This document shows positions 10,284 through 20,912 of a stretch of DNA of 64,000 nucleotides, piece by piece. Under the pieces are notes generated by a model, which searched no databases, was not told the DNA's origin, and worked only from the letters and a program-made list of their open reading frames with translations. This DNA is from Alopecurus myosuroides (Eukaryota; Streptophyta; Magnoliopsida; Poales; Poaceae). Made by a program: the position numbers and the translations under genes. The stretch's first letter is position 1. Each line of letters starts with the position of its first letter. Location: the NCBI GenBank assembly GCA_028641055.1, contig CM054061.1, positions 62,099,904-62,163,903 on the forward strand, written 5' to 3'.

Positions 10284-12676
10284 TTAGTAAACTACTGGTG
10301 AAAACAACACCCTTCTCCCATTGCGGTATCGGTAGATCTCCACGCAGGTTTCCAAGCGAGAGAAGCTAACTATCATCTCGCACAACTCGTCACTCACAGC
10401 GACCAAGGGATCAAAACTTATAGTCATCCTTTTCAGAGCTGTCGCCCAACTGAAAAGCTGCTTAAGAAACACAACTTCATGTTCCACTCCTTTGATGCCA
10501 CAGATTTCTGCTTCCCCAAGAAGATTCAACAAGATATTCTCTGACTTCCAGCCGTTTAGCTGATCACAGGTACAATCTAATGGGCATTCCCCCTGAAATT
10601 CAGAACGCAGATTCCCCATCAATTAACCCGTGGCTGGCCAACCGTGCTGAATCAAAAGGGTACGGATATTACCTCCCCATGTAATAACTTGAGTTTCAGG
10701 CTTCGTATACCAGCAGACAACCTTAGCAAATGGAACACGCTAGCTCCAAAAGCATGTGCTCTAGATGCAACGGACAGCGACAAGTTCTTCACGTCAGGAA
10801 GGAAAGTAATGCCATCCATGCAGTACTCATGAACGTTAACGTTCTGCCATATTGAGCTTTCATTTATTAGTCCAACAGAAAAGATCATATATCAGAATAT
10901 GGTGGGAAACAAGAATCATTTTTTATTTCAAACAAATGAATAATTATATACAAGCCTTGTTTAATACTGAAGCCCTCTTAGATCTACACTTTGTCGAGCC
11001 GGATCCTCTAACGTCGTGAAGCCAAGTCACATGACCCTGACATTCCTTCTTCACAAACATATTATTTAAGCCTAATATGATTCAAATTATTTTGTATAGT
11101 ACAAATCTAGGCTATATATTTACTGTAGTTCCTTGCAATAAGAAATATGGTGCAAAAAAATTAGTTTAGGTGTTTTGTACTACAGTAATTATCTACAGTA
11201 ATTATGTACAGCACATAACACAGAAACTAATGCTAAAATACACTGACTTTGCTCGACGGTTTTCGGTGACTTTGCTTGTGAACGTTAGAGGAGCCGGTTC
11301 CACACTTTGTAACCAGAAGCCATCTTGTTTCACTGTAAATTCCGTGTATCTTCAACTTATAAAAGAGCACGGAACTTTTTATTCGATTTTAGTTCCTCTA
11401 AATGGAAATGTAGTTTTTTTGCATCAATTAGAATGCCCCTGTCCTCTAAAACCTATGTTTGTTAACTTTGCACCTTTATAATCTAGAGGAATGATCAGCC
11501 TGCAGAGCAAGCTCATTTTATCACCATTTCACATGTGCATTCTATTATATTGAGTTATTGACCGAAGTTGCATCCCAGGATGCTCGCAAATATTGATACA
11601 ACTACTCTAGAGGATAGTGTACTCACATCAGGAGGGAACATCACTAGGAGGTGAAGAGAGACCACCTCAAAGTGCCGAAAGAGAATGGAATGATGCTGAT
11701 TGAGAAAACCATAACTTCCGTAAACATATAAGCTGGTGTCCAGTTCTTGGAGATGTGACCTCTGGAGGAAGCTTGCCTCAAATCGGCCGTACCACTTAAG
11801 TTGATCCAACTTTGGAGCATCGATGTTGACAGTAAGCCTCGTCTTTTTGTCGTATGCGGAAAAATACAAGTGCTCGAGAATAGGCGCTACGACCATCAGC
11901 CGCCGCAAACCCCGGGTATGCTTCAGCGTCACTGTCACCAAAGATTTTGAGCTGATGGCCAGGTCACGCACACCCCGAGCGCCGACGATAGTGAGTCGTC
12001 GCAAGGACGGGCAGCGCGCCGACGAGACTGCATCGCCGAGCTCGAACTTACCGTGGAACAGGACGTTTTTCAGAAACAAAATTTCGAGCTTGGCGAAGAC
12101 TCCGGAGTCTGGCAGCGCGAGGCCAAGGAATCCCAGGCGCATCACGATCTTGGTCGCCTTCTCCAAGCAGGGCAGCTCAATGACAGTGGGGGTCTCCACG
12201 TCCACGGACTCATCCTCCAACGGCTCAGCATTGACTATGGAGAGCTCGCCCGACAGGAGGGGCGAAGCGAGGCGAAGCCACGCCGCGGTGAAGTCGGCGG
12301 GCGCAGCGCCGAGGATCGCGACGTGGATGACGTGGATTGGCGGACCAGCATGGGCGGCGTACGCGGCGAGGGCGGCGTGGACTCGGTCGGGAAGAACGGG
12401 GACGTAGAACCAGATCTCGGGGATGCCGGCCCAGAGGCGCACCCAGCGGCGGGAGAGCAGGCTGGTCAGGGCGGCGTCGGCGGTAGAGTGGAGGCCGCGG
12501 AGGATTCGACGGAGGAGGTCATCGGGGAGCGAGGAGAGCCGATCTTCCTCGTAGCCCCCAGTGGACGAGAGGTTGATTCGCCGCTGGCCGCCGCTGGGGA
12601 GCGGAATCCGCCAGGGATTGATGCAGGTAGCCATTGCCGAACGAGAATGATGTGAATACTGAAAATGGAGATCCAT
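10284..12676 (-). CDS. F-box/LRR/FBD protein, copy 3 (complete)
   Basis: Inferred exons are 12676-11627, 10843-10673 and 10592-10284, giving the same 509-residue protein as copy 2. The two indels that distinguish this unit lie in introns (a 2-nt loss near 10638 in intron 2 and a 1-nt gain near 11412 in intron 1), so splicing signals and reading frame are preserved. The upstream region differs from the other copies from 12730 onward, so this copy has a slightly different promoter. It is the last gene of the array and the only copy followed by the complete hAT element. Confidence 0.85.
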
Positions 12677-12798
12677 GGGGGCGCTGGGGAGCGGAATCCG
12701 CTAGGGTTTGATGCAGGTCGTATATGATTTTTTTCCCCAGGATTGAGGAGATTTGTTTGTGGCACTAAGACTAGCCATGTTGGCAAAAATCTGACGTG

Positions 12799-12991
12799 GC
12801 GATGCAATTAACTTACAGAGAGGTGATAGTGGTATCATAGGTAAATACCGTAACATAACGCATTGTGACTAGTCTAATGGCGAGGAACTGGGTCCATTTT
12901 GGCGATGCAATTAACGAAGAAAGAGGTGATACTAGTGTATGATACTCCCCATTGTGACTAGTCTAATGGCGAGGAACTGGGTCCATTTTAG
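12799..12991. repeat. Two-copy direct repeat upstream of F-box copy 3, diverged
   Basis: Same promoter repeat, but it lies in the 12730-13318 segment that carries substitutions relative to the other two copies, so copy 3 may be regulated slightly differently. Confidence 0.8.
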
Positions 12992-13022
12992 ACCGCGAGT
13001 CCGCGACGCCGTCCCTTTGAAG

Positions 13023-13563
13023 TAAGACGGTGCATGCTTAACCGGAAACCGAGGAACTGAACCAAAAAAACGAAAACCGAACAGAAATTATGGTTTTTTT
13101 TGGTTTCTGGTTAGGTCACGATTAGTAAAATAGCTAACCATGTGACCGCGGTTAATATGGTTAATAACCGGAAACCTAATGGTGTTAACCATTAAAAAAC
13201 CGAATGTCTATTAACATGTGCTAATTCTCATTTTGTATGAACATTATAGGTTAATTGTAGCTTGTGATTTCCTATTTGTATAAACTTTCATTCACTTTAT
13301 GTGTTATTTGATTACTTTAGACCATATGGCTATTAATTTTATAGTCTATTCCATTATTTTGTAATATATGGTCACGAAAAGAAATTATCATTTAAAAATT
13401 CGCGTCAACTTTGGTTTATTTGGTTATCACGAAACCGAACCGAATTTGAATGGTTATTACCGAAACCGAACAGTATTCTCGTACAAAACCGTATTTACCG
13501 AAGTATTGAAACCGTACAAATTGAGAAACCGGATTAACCATATTAACCGAATGCGCAGCTATA
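13023..13563. mobile_element. Complete non-autonomous hAT-type element, 541 bp
   Basis: Flanked by a perfect 8-bp direct repeat CTTTGAAG (13015-13022 and 13564-13571), the target-duplication length of hAT elements. The ends form a degenerate inverted repeat: TAAGACGGTGCAT on the left, and TATAGCTGCGCAT read inward from the right. The body is rich in AACCG/CGGTT strings and has no coding capacity. Its first 296 bp also stand upstream of F-box copies 1 and 2, so it was present before the array expanded. Confidence 0.75.
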
Positions 13564-13599
13564 CTTTGAAGGAGAGGTAAAAGTTTGACTTAAGACATA

Positions 13600-14977
13600 G
13601 GCTAGCTCGTCCTCCATGGGATTAAAACGCCCGATCCCCAGGTTGCTAGCCGTCGGATTTAGACGCGAAGGACCGTGCGATCGGAAAGAAGAAATAGACT
13701 CTCCACAACGCGCACGTGGGTTGTCCCTGACCATACAAAAGATGCTCTCCATGCAAAAAGAACACAACAGTGCTCCCCTGCACCTCGACGCACGCTTGCT
13801 GCCCTGCAGGCTGCAGCTCCATCGAGCTCGGGCGTCTCGTCTAGTTATCATGGTCGACTTGCTCGCAGCACTGTCGTCCACGACGGGAAGAACCTCCGCC
13901 CATCGCAACTCCGCCTCCGACTGGTAGCATCGCCGCCCATGGTTAGCAGCAGCACTGATACCCAACTTGCACCATCACAACTCCAGCGAGCAGCACCATG
14001 ACCCAATGCTTGCAGCACCGTCGAACGTCGTTGGTAGCACCGTCGGGCGTCCTTGGAAGCATCGGCGTCCTCATGTGGTAGCACCACCTTGCTACTTGGG
14101 CAGCACCGCCGCGCTCCAATGATAGCATCGCCACGCTCCGTCGGCAGCACTGCCGCCCTTGCACGGGAGCACCATCGCACATGCACGAGAGCACCTATGC
14201 GTTGTGTCGGTATCACCGGCGCCCTCCAACTGGAGCACCGCAGCGTTGTGTCGATAGCACCGGCGCCCTCCCACAGGAACACCACCAGGCTCCGTCCGCC
14301 GCGTTGTGTCCGTAGCATTGGCACCCTCCCACGGGAGCACCGCCGCACTCCGTCGGCATTCGGCAGCACCGCCACCCTCAGCAGCACCTCGTGCTGCGTC
14401 GGAAGCACGGACAACCTCCCACGGGAGCACCGCCGCACTCCGTCCGCATCACCAGCACCCTCGCACGGGAGCACGGCCGCGCTCCGTGTGCAGCATCGCC
14501 GCACCGAATTCACAGCACCGCCTCTAGGATGTTGCAGCGCCACCTTACGTCGGCCGTAGCACCATCACCAGCTGCTCGCAGCAGCGCCATGTACACTGCC
14601 ACCGACCACTCCCGATTTCGTAGTTGTCGTACCATGGGGAGAAGATTTTGTTGTTTACGGTGGTTTGGACGACACCGGTGGTGAAGGAAAAAATTGACTA
14701 TGGTGTGGCTGGGCTATGGTGGTGCTTGGCTGGGAGCCTGGGACGGTGGCCGTGATTTCCCCGACCATGGAGGCATGTGTCGTTGTTCTACTTTGCGAGA
14801 TAAAGATGGGAGGAGAAAACTAGTGGAGAAGAAGGTCCAGTGAAGGTTGCACGTGGGTGGGCCTGACCGCTTCCGTCTCGAGTTTATTCCGCAGTCCGCA
14901 CCAGCAAGGACGCGTGACGTGCGCGCCATGCGGGGGACGCAAGACGCCGATCCCCCGGGGGATTGTTAGCCTTTTCC
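13600..14977. mobile_element. Probable Mutator-like element, 1378 bp
   Basis: A perfect 9-bp direct repeat TAAGACATA flanks the interval (13591-13599 and 14978-14986), the target-duplication length of Mutator-like elements. The ends are weakly inverted: GGCTAGCTCGTCCTCC on the left, and GGAAAAGGCTAACAATCC read inward from the right, aligning at GGCTARC and TCC. The interior is GC-rich, has no transposase, and is dominated by a minisatellite. The terminal repeats are poor, so the family call rests mainly on the target duplication and the GC-rich cargo. Confidence 0.5.
14040..14545. repeat. GC-rich imperfect minisatellite
   Basis: Variants of GGGAGCACCGCCGCACTCCG and GGCAGCACCGCCACCCTC alternate at roughly 40-48 bp. 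Because many spacings are multiples of three, several frames stay open, including a 231-codon minus-strand frame (14543-13848) whose product merely repeats RRCSRGR and VLP motifs. I read this as repeat DNA, not a gene. Confidence 0.65.
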
Positions 14978-14993
14978 TAAGACATATCCCTAC

Positions 14994-15296
14994 GGGGCTG
15001 CCTATTTGGTCCGGACAGCAGTGGCAAAGTCAAGAATTCAACTTTGTGTAGTCCTATATTTTTCTAAAATTTTTTTTGCATGATTTATGCATGTATTAGC
15101 CAAAAACTTGAGTAGTCAGCTGACTACAAACTTCATGTGTGGCTCCGTCACTGCCGGATAGTCCCGATTTGAGCAGCCGGACCCAAAACTAAGACCCTAC
15201 AGTGTTGTTTAAACGGACCGTCATCCGTTTTTTGTCTATGACCGCACATTCCCGGCCCAAATTGATCCAGGTTGAGCAGTGTCCGGACAAGGCTGG
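14994..15296. mobile_element. Left remnant of a PIF/Harbinger element
   Basis: The sequence from about 14994 is continuous with 25133 onward once the Tat element and one GCTGG are removed. It is rich in GTCCGGAC-type strings, as is the 25.4-25.6 kb part. A weak terminal inverted repeat is possible (GGGGCTGCCTATTTGG at 14994; GGGCATACCCAATTTCC read inward from 27744). It contains the MITE at 15019-15153. Confidence 0.4.
15019..15153. mobile_element. hAT-type MITE, 135 bp
   Basis: The ends read inward CAGTGGCAAAGTC (left) and CAGTGACGGAGCC (right), an inverted repeat starting with CAGTG. Flanks CCGGACAG (15011-15018) and CCGGATAG (15154-15161) form an 8-bp target duplication with one mismatch. 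No coding sequence. Confidence 0.7.
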
Positions 15297-15856
15297 TGTC
15301 GAGACATCGTAGTAGTTTTCATAGACTGGGGTGCCATGAGACTACGGTAGAGACGTGGGGTAACGGGATAGCGTAGTAACACAGAACACGGGATTTTACC
15401 CAGGTTCGGTACGTCGCGACAGTACGGCGTACCTACTCCTGCACTTCTCACTAATTGGGACTAAAGCCCGTATAACAGGGTTACAATGTGAGGGAATAGA
15501 TCTAGCTACTCGACGAGGATGAACTTCCCGGCGAGTTGCGTAGAGCTTTAGCTTGTGTCTAACTTAACTTATGTAATCTATCTCCCGTCCGGCTTTATAT
15601 AATAGCCGGATTAGGGCTTACAGAACCAGAAACCTAGAAGACTACGTTTAACTTATAACTTGGAAAGTAAGGAATCCGTCTTCTCCTCCAAGCCAGATCA
15701 CGTGGGCCGTGATCCGGGTTCTTCTAGAATCCGGCTTCTGCGCGTCGGACTACTGGGCCGCCCAATGGACCTAAGCCCATTACCATGTAGGCCACCCTGG
15801 TAGTCCGGCTCTTTTGTCTACCATCTTCTATACCCCTATTCAGTATATATCCGACA
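15297..15856 (-). repeat. 3' LTR of the Tat element
   Basis: Begins TGTCGGATAT and ends TCTCGACA on the minus strand (TG...CA). It has a TATATAA signal on the minus strand inside a CCGGCT...AGCCGG inverted repeat (15589-15609). Confidence 0.95.
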
Positions 15857-15868
15857 GTAGCCCCCAGG
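15857..15868 (-). other. Polypurine tract of the Tat element
   Basis: CCTGGGGGCTAC on the minus strand directly precedes the 3' LTR; the G run is the likely plus-strand primer. Confidence 0.6.
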
Positions 15869-16249
15869 AAGGATCAAAACTCTGAAACTCCGCCTTTCGT
15901 CAAATACATTTTGTCCGGGAAAACTTGATTCAGCAGTCTTGATTCTTTCTTCTTTCCTTTTGAAGGAGATGGTAACACAAAACTCGGAACTATGAAAATC
16001 CGGCTTTTCTTCTCGCGATCCTTCGCGGAGAAGGAGCTTATGACATCAGAGCCTTAATCATGCTGACGCAAGCGCCGCTTGGTTTCACGCGGGAAACCCT
16101 GCAACGTACCTCTGACAGATTCTCACGAGAAACGAGGAGATAGCCATCATTCCTCTGTCGTTCCGTTTCCCGGATTTTCCGGCGAGCGACACGCGTCGAA
16201 CATCCAACGGTCAAAAGAGCCGTTGGCACGTATCTAGAGGTTTTCAGGC

Positions 16250-16257
16250 TATAAATA
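16250..16257 (+). promoter_or_regulatory. TATA box of the antisense gene
   Basis: TATAAATA on the plus strand, about 140 bp upstream of the ATG at 16394 and outside the LTR. Upstream, CCAACGG and CCGTTGG (about 16203-16226) form an inverted pair. The antisense gene therefore appears to have its own promoter. Confidence 0.55.
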
Positions 16258-16393
16258 GTCGTCCTCTTCGTCATCGGAAATCTTTCCTCACTCCATCACT
16301 GCCCACGCCATTGACGCAACCGCGAGCTCGAGAGCAAGACCTTGCCCCGACGAACTCTTCGCATGCCGGAGCGCTCACTCGCCACCAAAGAAG

Positions 16394-19324
16394 ATGGCCT
16401 CTCCGTCGTCCTCACCGGCTCGCGCCTCCATCGACGAACTTTTGGGCGACCTAGATCCACAGCTAGGGTCGCCCAAGCATGACGGCGGCGAGCCGGAAAA
16501 GACCACGGCATCCGCGGCGGGCGGAGGAAACGCTTCCGCCGCCGCGGACGTCGCGGGCCCAAGCGCCACAACAACTCCGCCGTTTGCACCTGAAACGGCG
16601 GAGGAGAAAATCGAGCTCCTTGGCGAGAAACTCGCCGCCGCGAAGGCCGCCGCCGCCGCCGCCGGAGCGGATGAGGAAGAGGAAACTGCAGGCAACTGGA
16701 GTGCCTGCAGTATTCCCCCGGCTCTTCTTCCAAACTTGGAGAAGGAGGGCTTGGTTCTTAAAAAGAAGTGGCGGCTCCCGGAAGAGGAGACCGAACCCAT
16801 GCCACAAGAGGGCGAAAGGGTGCTTCTTACCTCCCACCTTCTACGAGGTATGGGGCTCCCACCTTCCTCTTTCTTCCTCCAGGTTCTGTCACATTACAGC
16901 ATCCAACCTCACAACCTTCCTCCCAATTCTATTCTGTACATGGCCGGCTTCCAGGCCTTGTTCGAAGGTTACCTAGGAATAGAGCCTAGGTTAGATTTTT
17001 GGCTGTATTGCTTTGGGGTCAAGCGTAACTCTTCGGAGGGCGCACTCCCAAATTGCGGGACCATTTCCTTTACTCTTCGGAGGTTCCGAGAGGATTGGTT
17101 CCCCAAAATCAAAACCTCAGAATCCGTCAAATTTTGGACGGGTTCTTTTTTCTATCATCCCGACGTGCCTTTCCCTAAAAAGGCCGTCGGGGTTCCACCT
17201 TTCGTGAATTCCGCCGCTATTCCCCAAGATAACTGGGGGACAGAAGCCGTCCAGGTTCTGCCTCCAGATCTGCTAAGGATCAAGAGGCGCATCGCCAAGC
17301 TCACCTCCTCCAAACCCCCTTTGACCGGTATGGATACGGTCTTTTGCTGGCTGGATAGGCGGATTCAGCCATTAGCAAACCACGGAGGCCGTCTCCTGTG
17401 TGAATACACGGGAGCCAAGGATCCAATGCGGACAACCGACAAGGATTGGCCCGCAAAGGAGCTTAGGCGGCGCATCAATCAGTTGGTCGCATCGCGCGAC
17501 CAATACACGGAGAGTCGGCCAATGTACACGGCCGACAACCCAGCTCCCAAGGTAAATTTTCCGTCATTTGGGTATAATCTCAATTCTTGGATAATCTACC
17601 TTTTGACTCTGATTGGTTCTTCCGACAGCTTGCGGATCTTCCAGACTCGGAGTTAGCCTCCGAGGCCGAGCTGGATGCGCTGCGCACCGCCGCTACAGGT
17701 GGGCGCAAGCGCAAGAAGATAATTTCCTCGGACGAGATTATCGACCTTGACGGAATCCCCGTCGCTACTTCCAGGTTATTTTCTTCTGGGTTTTTCTTTT
17801 ATGGGATCTTTTTCGTCCATCTTCGGTGTTTTAACCTTTTCCGGGTTTTTGGTTTTTAGCCTACCTCCCTCCAACCTGAGCCGAAGAAGCTGAAGAAACA
17901 CAGGGTTCCTTCCAGCCGAGGCAGCCAACCATCTCCCGCCGTCGCCCCGGACACGCCGCAGACAATGGCGGAAGAGCCTACTGCAGCCACCACCACCAAG
18001 CCCCCAGAGCCCAGCCAGCCCGTTGTGTCCGAGTCGGACACGAGGGAAAGGGCGGCCCCGAAGGTGGGGGAATTTTCTCGGACTTTTGACGAGGAAATTC
18101 CCACCTTTGACAAGGATTTTAAAGCTATCAATGACGGCTTGGACGCAGCCGGAAATCATTTCGCGGAATACGCGAAAGAATTCAAAGAAAACTTAGCAGG
18201 TTTGCAGCGCATGAGCGAGGTATATAACTCTAGCCCCCAAGCATTAAACAAAATGCATGCTTTTTTGCTTTGATGTTTTTTGTAACTATACTTTTCCTTG
18301 CTACGTTTCAGCAAACCTCCGAAGCCATAAACCTGGAAGTTTTCAGGAAGCTCACCATCAAGAATAAAGAAGTTCGAAGTCTTCTTTCTATTCTTGAGGA
18401 GAAGGAGGCGGAGCTGGAATCCTCTCAGCTCGCATTGACAGAAACGAAAGGTAGGCATTTTCGTTTTGAAATTTCTTATTTGAGTCTTTGTCTGAGTTTT
18501 TGCCCGAGGAAATTGACCAACTCGGATTTTCCCTTCCTTTTCAGCTGCCTTAGCTCAAGCTAAGCAGGCAGCGGAAGATTCTGGCAACGCCGAAATTCTC
18601 CGCAATGAGAACATTGAGCTTCACAAGGATCTTGTGAAAGCTCAACAAGACCTGGAAGCCAGCAACCTGGCTCTTGGAATGGCTAATTCCAAGGCTTCCG
18701 AACAGGCGGAGAAAGACAAATCCACCATTCAGGATTTGACCGAAGCTCTGAACCTTCGCCTGGAGGAAGTTTCCGAGATCGACAAGCTCATCGGTAAATT
18801 TCTTACCCTTTTCCTCATCTTTCCATGTTTTGCTTTCTCTGTTTGTCTGCCTAACCCTTTTGTATGTTTTATTGGATCAAACAGGAGACACCCCAGATGG
18901 AACTCGGATTGCAGGCATCCGAGCTTTCGGGGAAACATGGAATTCGATTAAGGCTGCTGGGACGCAGCTCATAGAGAAGTTCCTTCCCGATAAATCTGGG
19001 GAATACTCGGAGGTTGAAAAACTTCCGGGTGCCATCATGGCGGTGGCGGAGTCCAAGGAGTCCCTTCTCCGCTCCGCTGCACGGGGTGGTGCGCGTATGG
19101 CTCTAGGCCTTATGCGCATGCACTACCCTAGTGCCAAATCCTGGCGTGTGGCCACCGGTGTCCCTCAGGGATACACGGATGCGCAACGAAACACCATTTT
19201 TGGTGAAGTTAAGGGCCACGCCACCCAGATTGCCGCCATGGTAAATGTCGCCGTCAACTATCCAGAAGAGGAAGCTCCTCCAATCCCCGACGAAGAAAGC
19301 AGCGAGGAGGAGTCGGATTCTTGA
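16394..19324 (+). CDS. Antisense spliced gene of the Tat element (putative gypsy-type transposon domain plus coiled coil)
   Basis: Function unknown; encoded opposite to gag-pol and convergent with it. Inferred exons: 16394-17551, 17629-17774, 17860-18219, 18312-18450, 18545-18793, 18885-19324, about 830 residues. Introns are short with GT-AG borders. Exon 1 encodes a disordered Ala/Pro/Glu-rich N-terminus (about 1-125), then a folded part matching what I recall of the Pfam family 'putative gypsy type transposon': FFLQVLSHYSIQ, LPPNSI, ALFEGYLGI, FWLYCF. Exon 2 has a basic GRKRKK, a possible nuclear signal. Exons 3-5 are Glu/Lys/Gln-rich and probably coiled coil; exon 6 ends in an acidic tail. 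Exon 2 to exon 3 does not join in frame with the obvious sites (146 nt), so either a weak GT at 17761 is used or there is a small indel. It could be a retained host-derived gene. Confidence 0.7.
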
Positions 19325-19931
19325 AAGGTTACCTGGAACCTGGATAGAAAAAATAGACAATAGGAGCATTACTGTCCTTTCATTTGTAATCCAAAACTTA
19401 ATGCTTCTTTTGTATGAATGGAAATTCCGCCTTTTGCAGTTTAAACTATGAAATTACTTTGCAAGTTGTTTGGATTTTACCATTCCTTTATCTTCTAAGT
19501 TCTCTGGTGTATATGCTTTAACTGTCCTTAGTGTTTGAAATGGCTCAAATAGCATTATGAATCGTTATGCCGAGTAACTGGGGACGAACCAATCAACTCG
19601 GAAACATGAATCATGCTAAAGGCATTTTTACTAACTAGTTCTAGTAACCCAGCATACGCACAATCAGATAAGACTTAGAGAAACAAGGAAAGTTTTAAGT
19701 GAAACTTGGGCACGCAGGCAATTCAAGTTTCCTTTAGCCGTTAAAAGGCTGAAAAATCATTCAGTTATGTAACGCCGAGTACGCAAGCACAATTCGGGTT
19801 AACGTTGAGAAATTTGTAAGATCATTGGGAAATAGATGAGGCGGAAACACTTTGCACTTATAAGAAATATGGATGACAGCATTCCGACAACTTTATTTCA
19901 TGATCTCAAAAGATGTTTACATAGAATTGAA
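19325..19931. other. Region between the convergent antisense gene and RT
   Basis: About 600 bp with no gene. Transcripts from both sides converge here, so it should hold both 3' ends and possible sense-antisense overlap. Confidence 0.5.
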
Positions 19932-20912
19932 CTAAGTACAGAAGGGGACATAACTTGCTAGACGTTCCCAGGCTTCCGCAATCCACTTGACCTTGTCGAA
20001 CTTCTCCAGCAGTTTGTGAAATGGTAATGTTTTAGCCCCCAGCCAACTAAGAAATCTTTTTATGGCTGTGGCGGAACCCGGCAATTCTGGGACATCTTTT
20101 TCGCACGTAAGTTCTGAGATGTTCGAGATTGCCTTAATCTTTTCCGGGTTAACTTCTATTCCTCTATGAGAAACGATGAAACCCATAAGTTCACTTGAGG
20201 GAACCCCGAATACGCACTTAGATGGATTCAACTTCATCTGGTAGGTGCGTAAGTTTTCGAAAGTTTCTCGCAAATCCTCAAGGAGTGTATCTTTTTCCTT
20301 GGTTACGACAGCAATATCGTCCACGTAAACATGGACGTTTCTGCCAATCTGACTATGCAAACAACGTTGCATGCAACGCTGGTAGGTTGCACATGCGTTC
20401 TTCAGGCCAAAAGGCATGGTTACGTAGTAATACGTCCCGTACGGGGTTATAAAAGAAGTCTTGATTTGATCTTCCTTTTTCATGCGTATTTGGTGGTACC
20501 CGGAGTATGCATCCAAAAAGCATAAAAGCTCGGAGCCTGCAGTGGCATCTATTATTTGATCGATTCGCGGCAGTGCGAATCTATCTTTCGGACATAACTT
20601 GTTCAATCCTGTGTAATCTATACACATTCTGAGGGCAGTTGTGTCTTTCTTCGGTACTAATACCGGATTTGCGGACCAGTCAGTATGGATTACCTCCTTG
20701 ATGAAATCCGCTGCTAAAAGCCGGATAATTTCCTTGCCAATAGCCTTCCGTCTTCTTCCGTCAAATCGACGGAGACCTTGTTTGACGGGTTTTGATCCGG
20801 GAATAACCTTGAGTTGGTGCTCAGCAAGCTCCCTGGGTACGCCTGGCATGTCAGCTGGACACCAGGCGAAAATATCCCAGTTCTCACGGAGGAACTTGAT
20901 GAGCTCGCCTTC
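19932..20912 (-). pseudogene. Tat reverse transcriptase, truncated before RNase H
   Basis: Would copy element RNA into DNA. It is in frame with, but separated by one TAG (20913-20915) from, the protease frame. Counting residues from the ATG at 20849, the palm motif FLDAYSGYHQI is at about 111-121 and the catalytic YVDDI at 175-179; TMPFGLKNACATYQR is also typical. After the connection region (FLSWLGAKTLPFHKLL) the frame stops; no RNase H or integrase follows, the antisense gene taking that space. The RT core looks intact, but the element lacks what it needs for autonomous transposition. Confidence 0.9.

Larger units (their letters stand above)
1..13318. repeat. Tandem array of a 5249-bp unit (two full units plus a partial one)
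   Basis: Position 1 matches 5250 and 10499, giving a period of 5249 bp. Breakpoints fall at about 2821/2822, 8070/8071 and 13318, so the full units are 2822-8070 and 8071-13318, preceded by the right part of an earlier unit. Each full unit holds a cysteine-rich gene and then an F-box gene, both on the minus strand. Units one and two look identical wherever compared. The third differs by a 2-nt deletion near 10638 (intron 2 of the F-box gene) and a 1-nt insertion near 11412 (intron 1), and then by about 17 substitutions confined to 12730-13318. The array is either a very recent amplification or partly an assembly duplication; the private changes in the third copy show that at least that copy is real. 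Confidence 0.95.

Noticed and set aside
13633..13655. GATCCCC...GCTAGCC as a second terminal repeat forming a direct pair with 14950-14971
   Set aside because: The two are in direct rather than inverted orientation and no matching target duplication was found. The 9-bp repeat at 13591/14978 gives a better boundary.
13848..14543. 231-codon minus-strand frame
   Set aside because: It consists of translated minisatellite units (RRCSRGR, VLP) and has no start context, domain or splice support.
14040..14545. Regularly spaced repeats as a possible CRISPR-like array
   Set aside because: Repeats are imperfect and of variable spacing with no unique spacers, in a plant nuclear context: a minisatellite.
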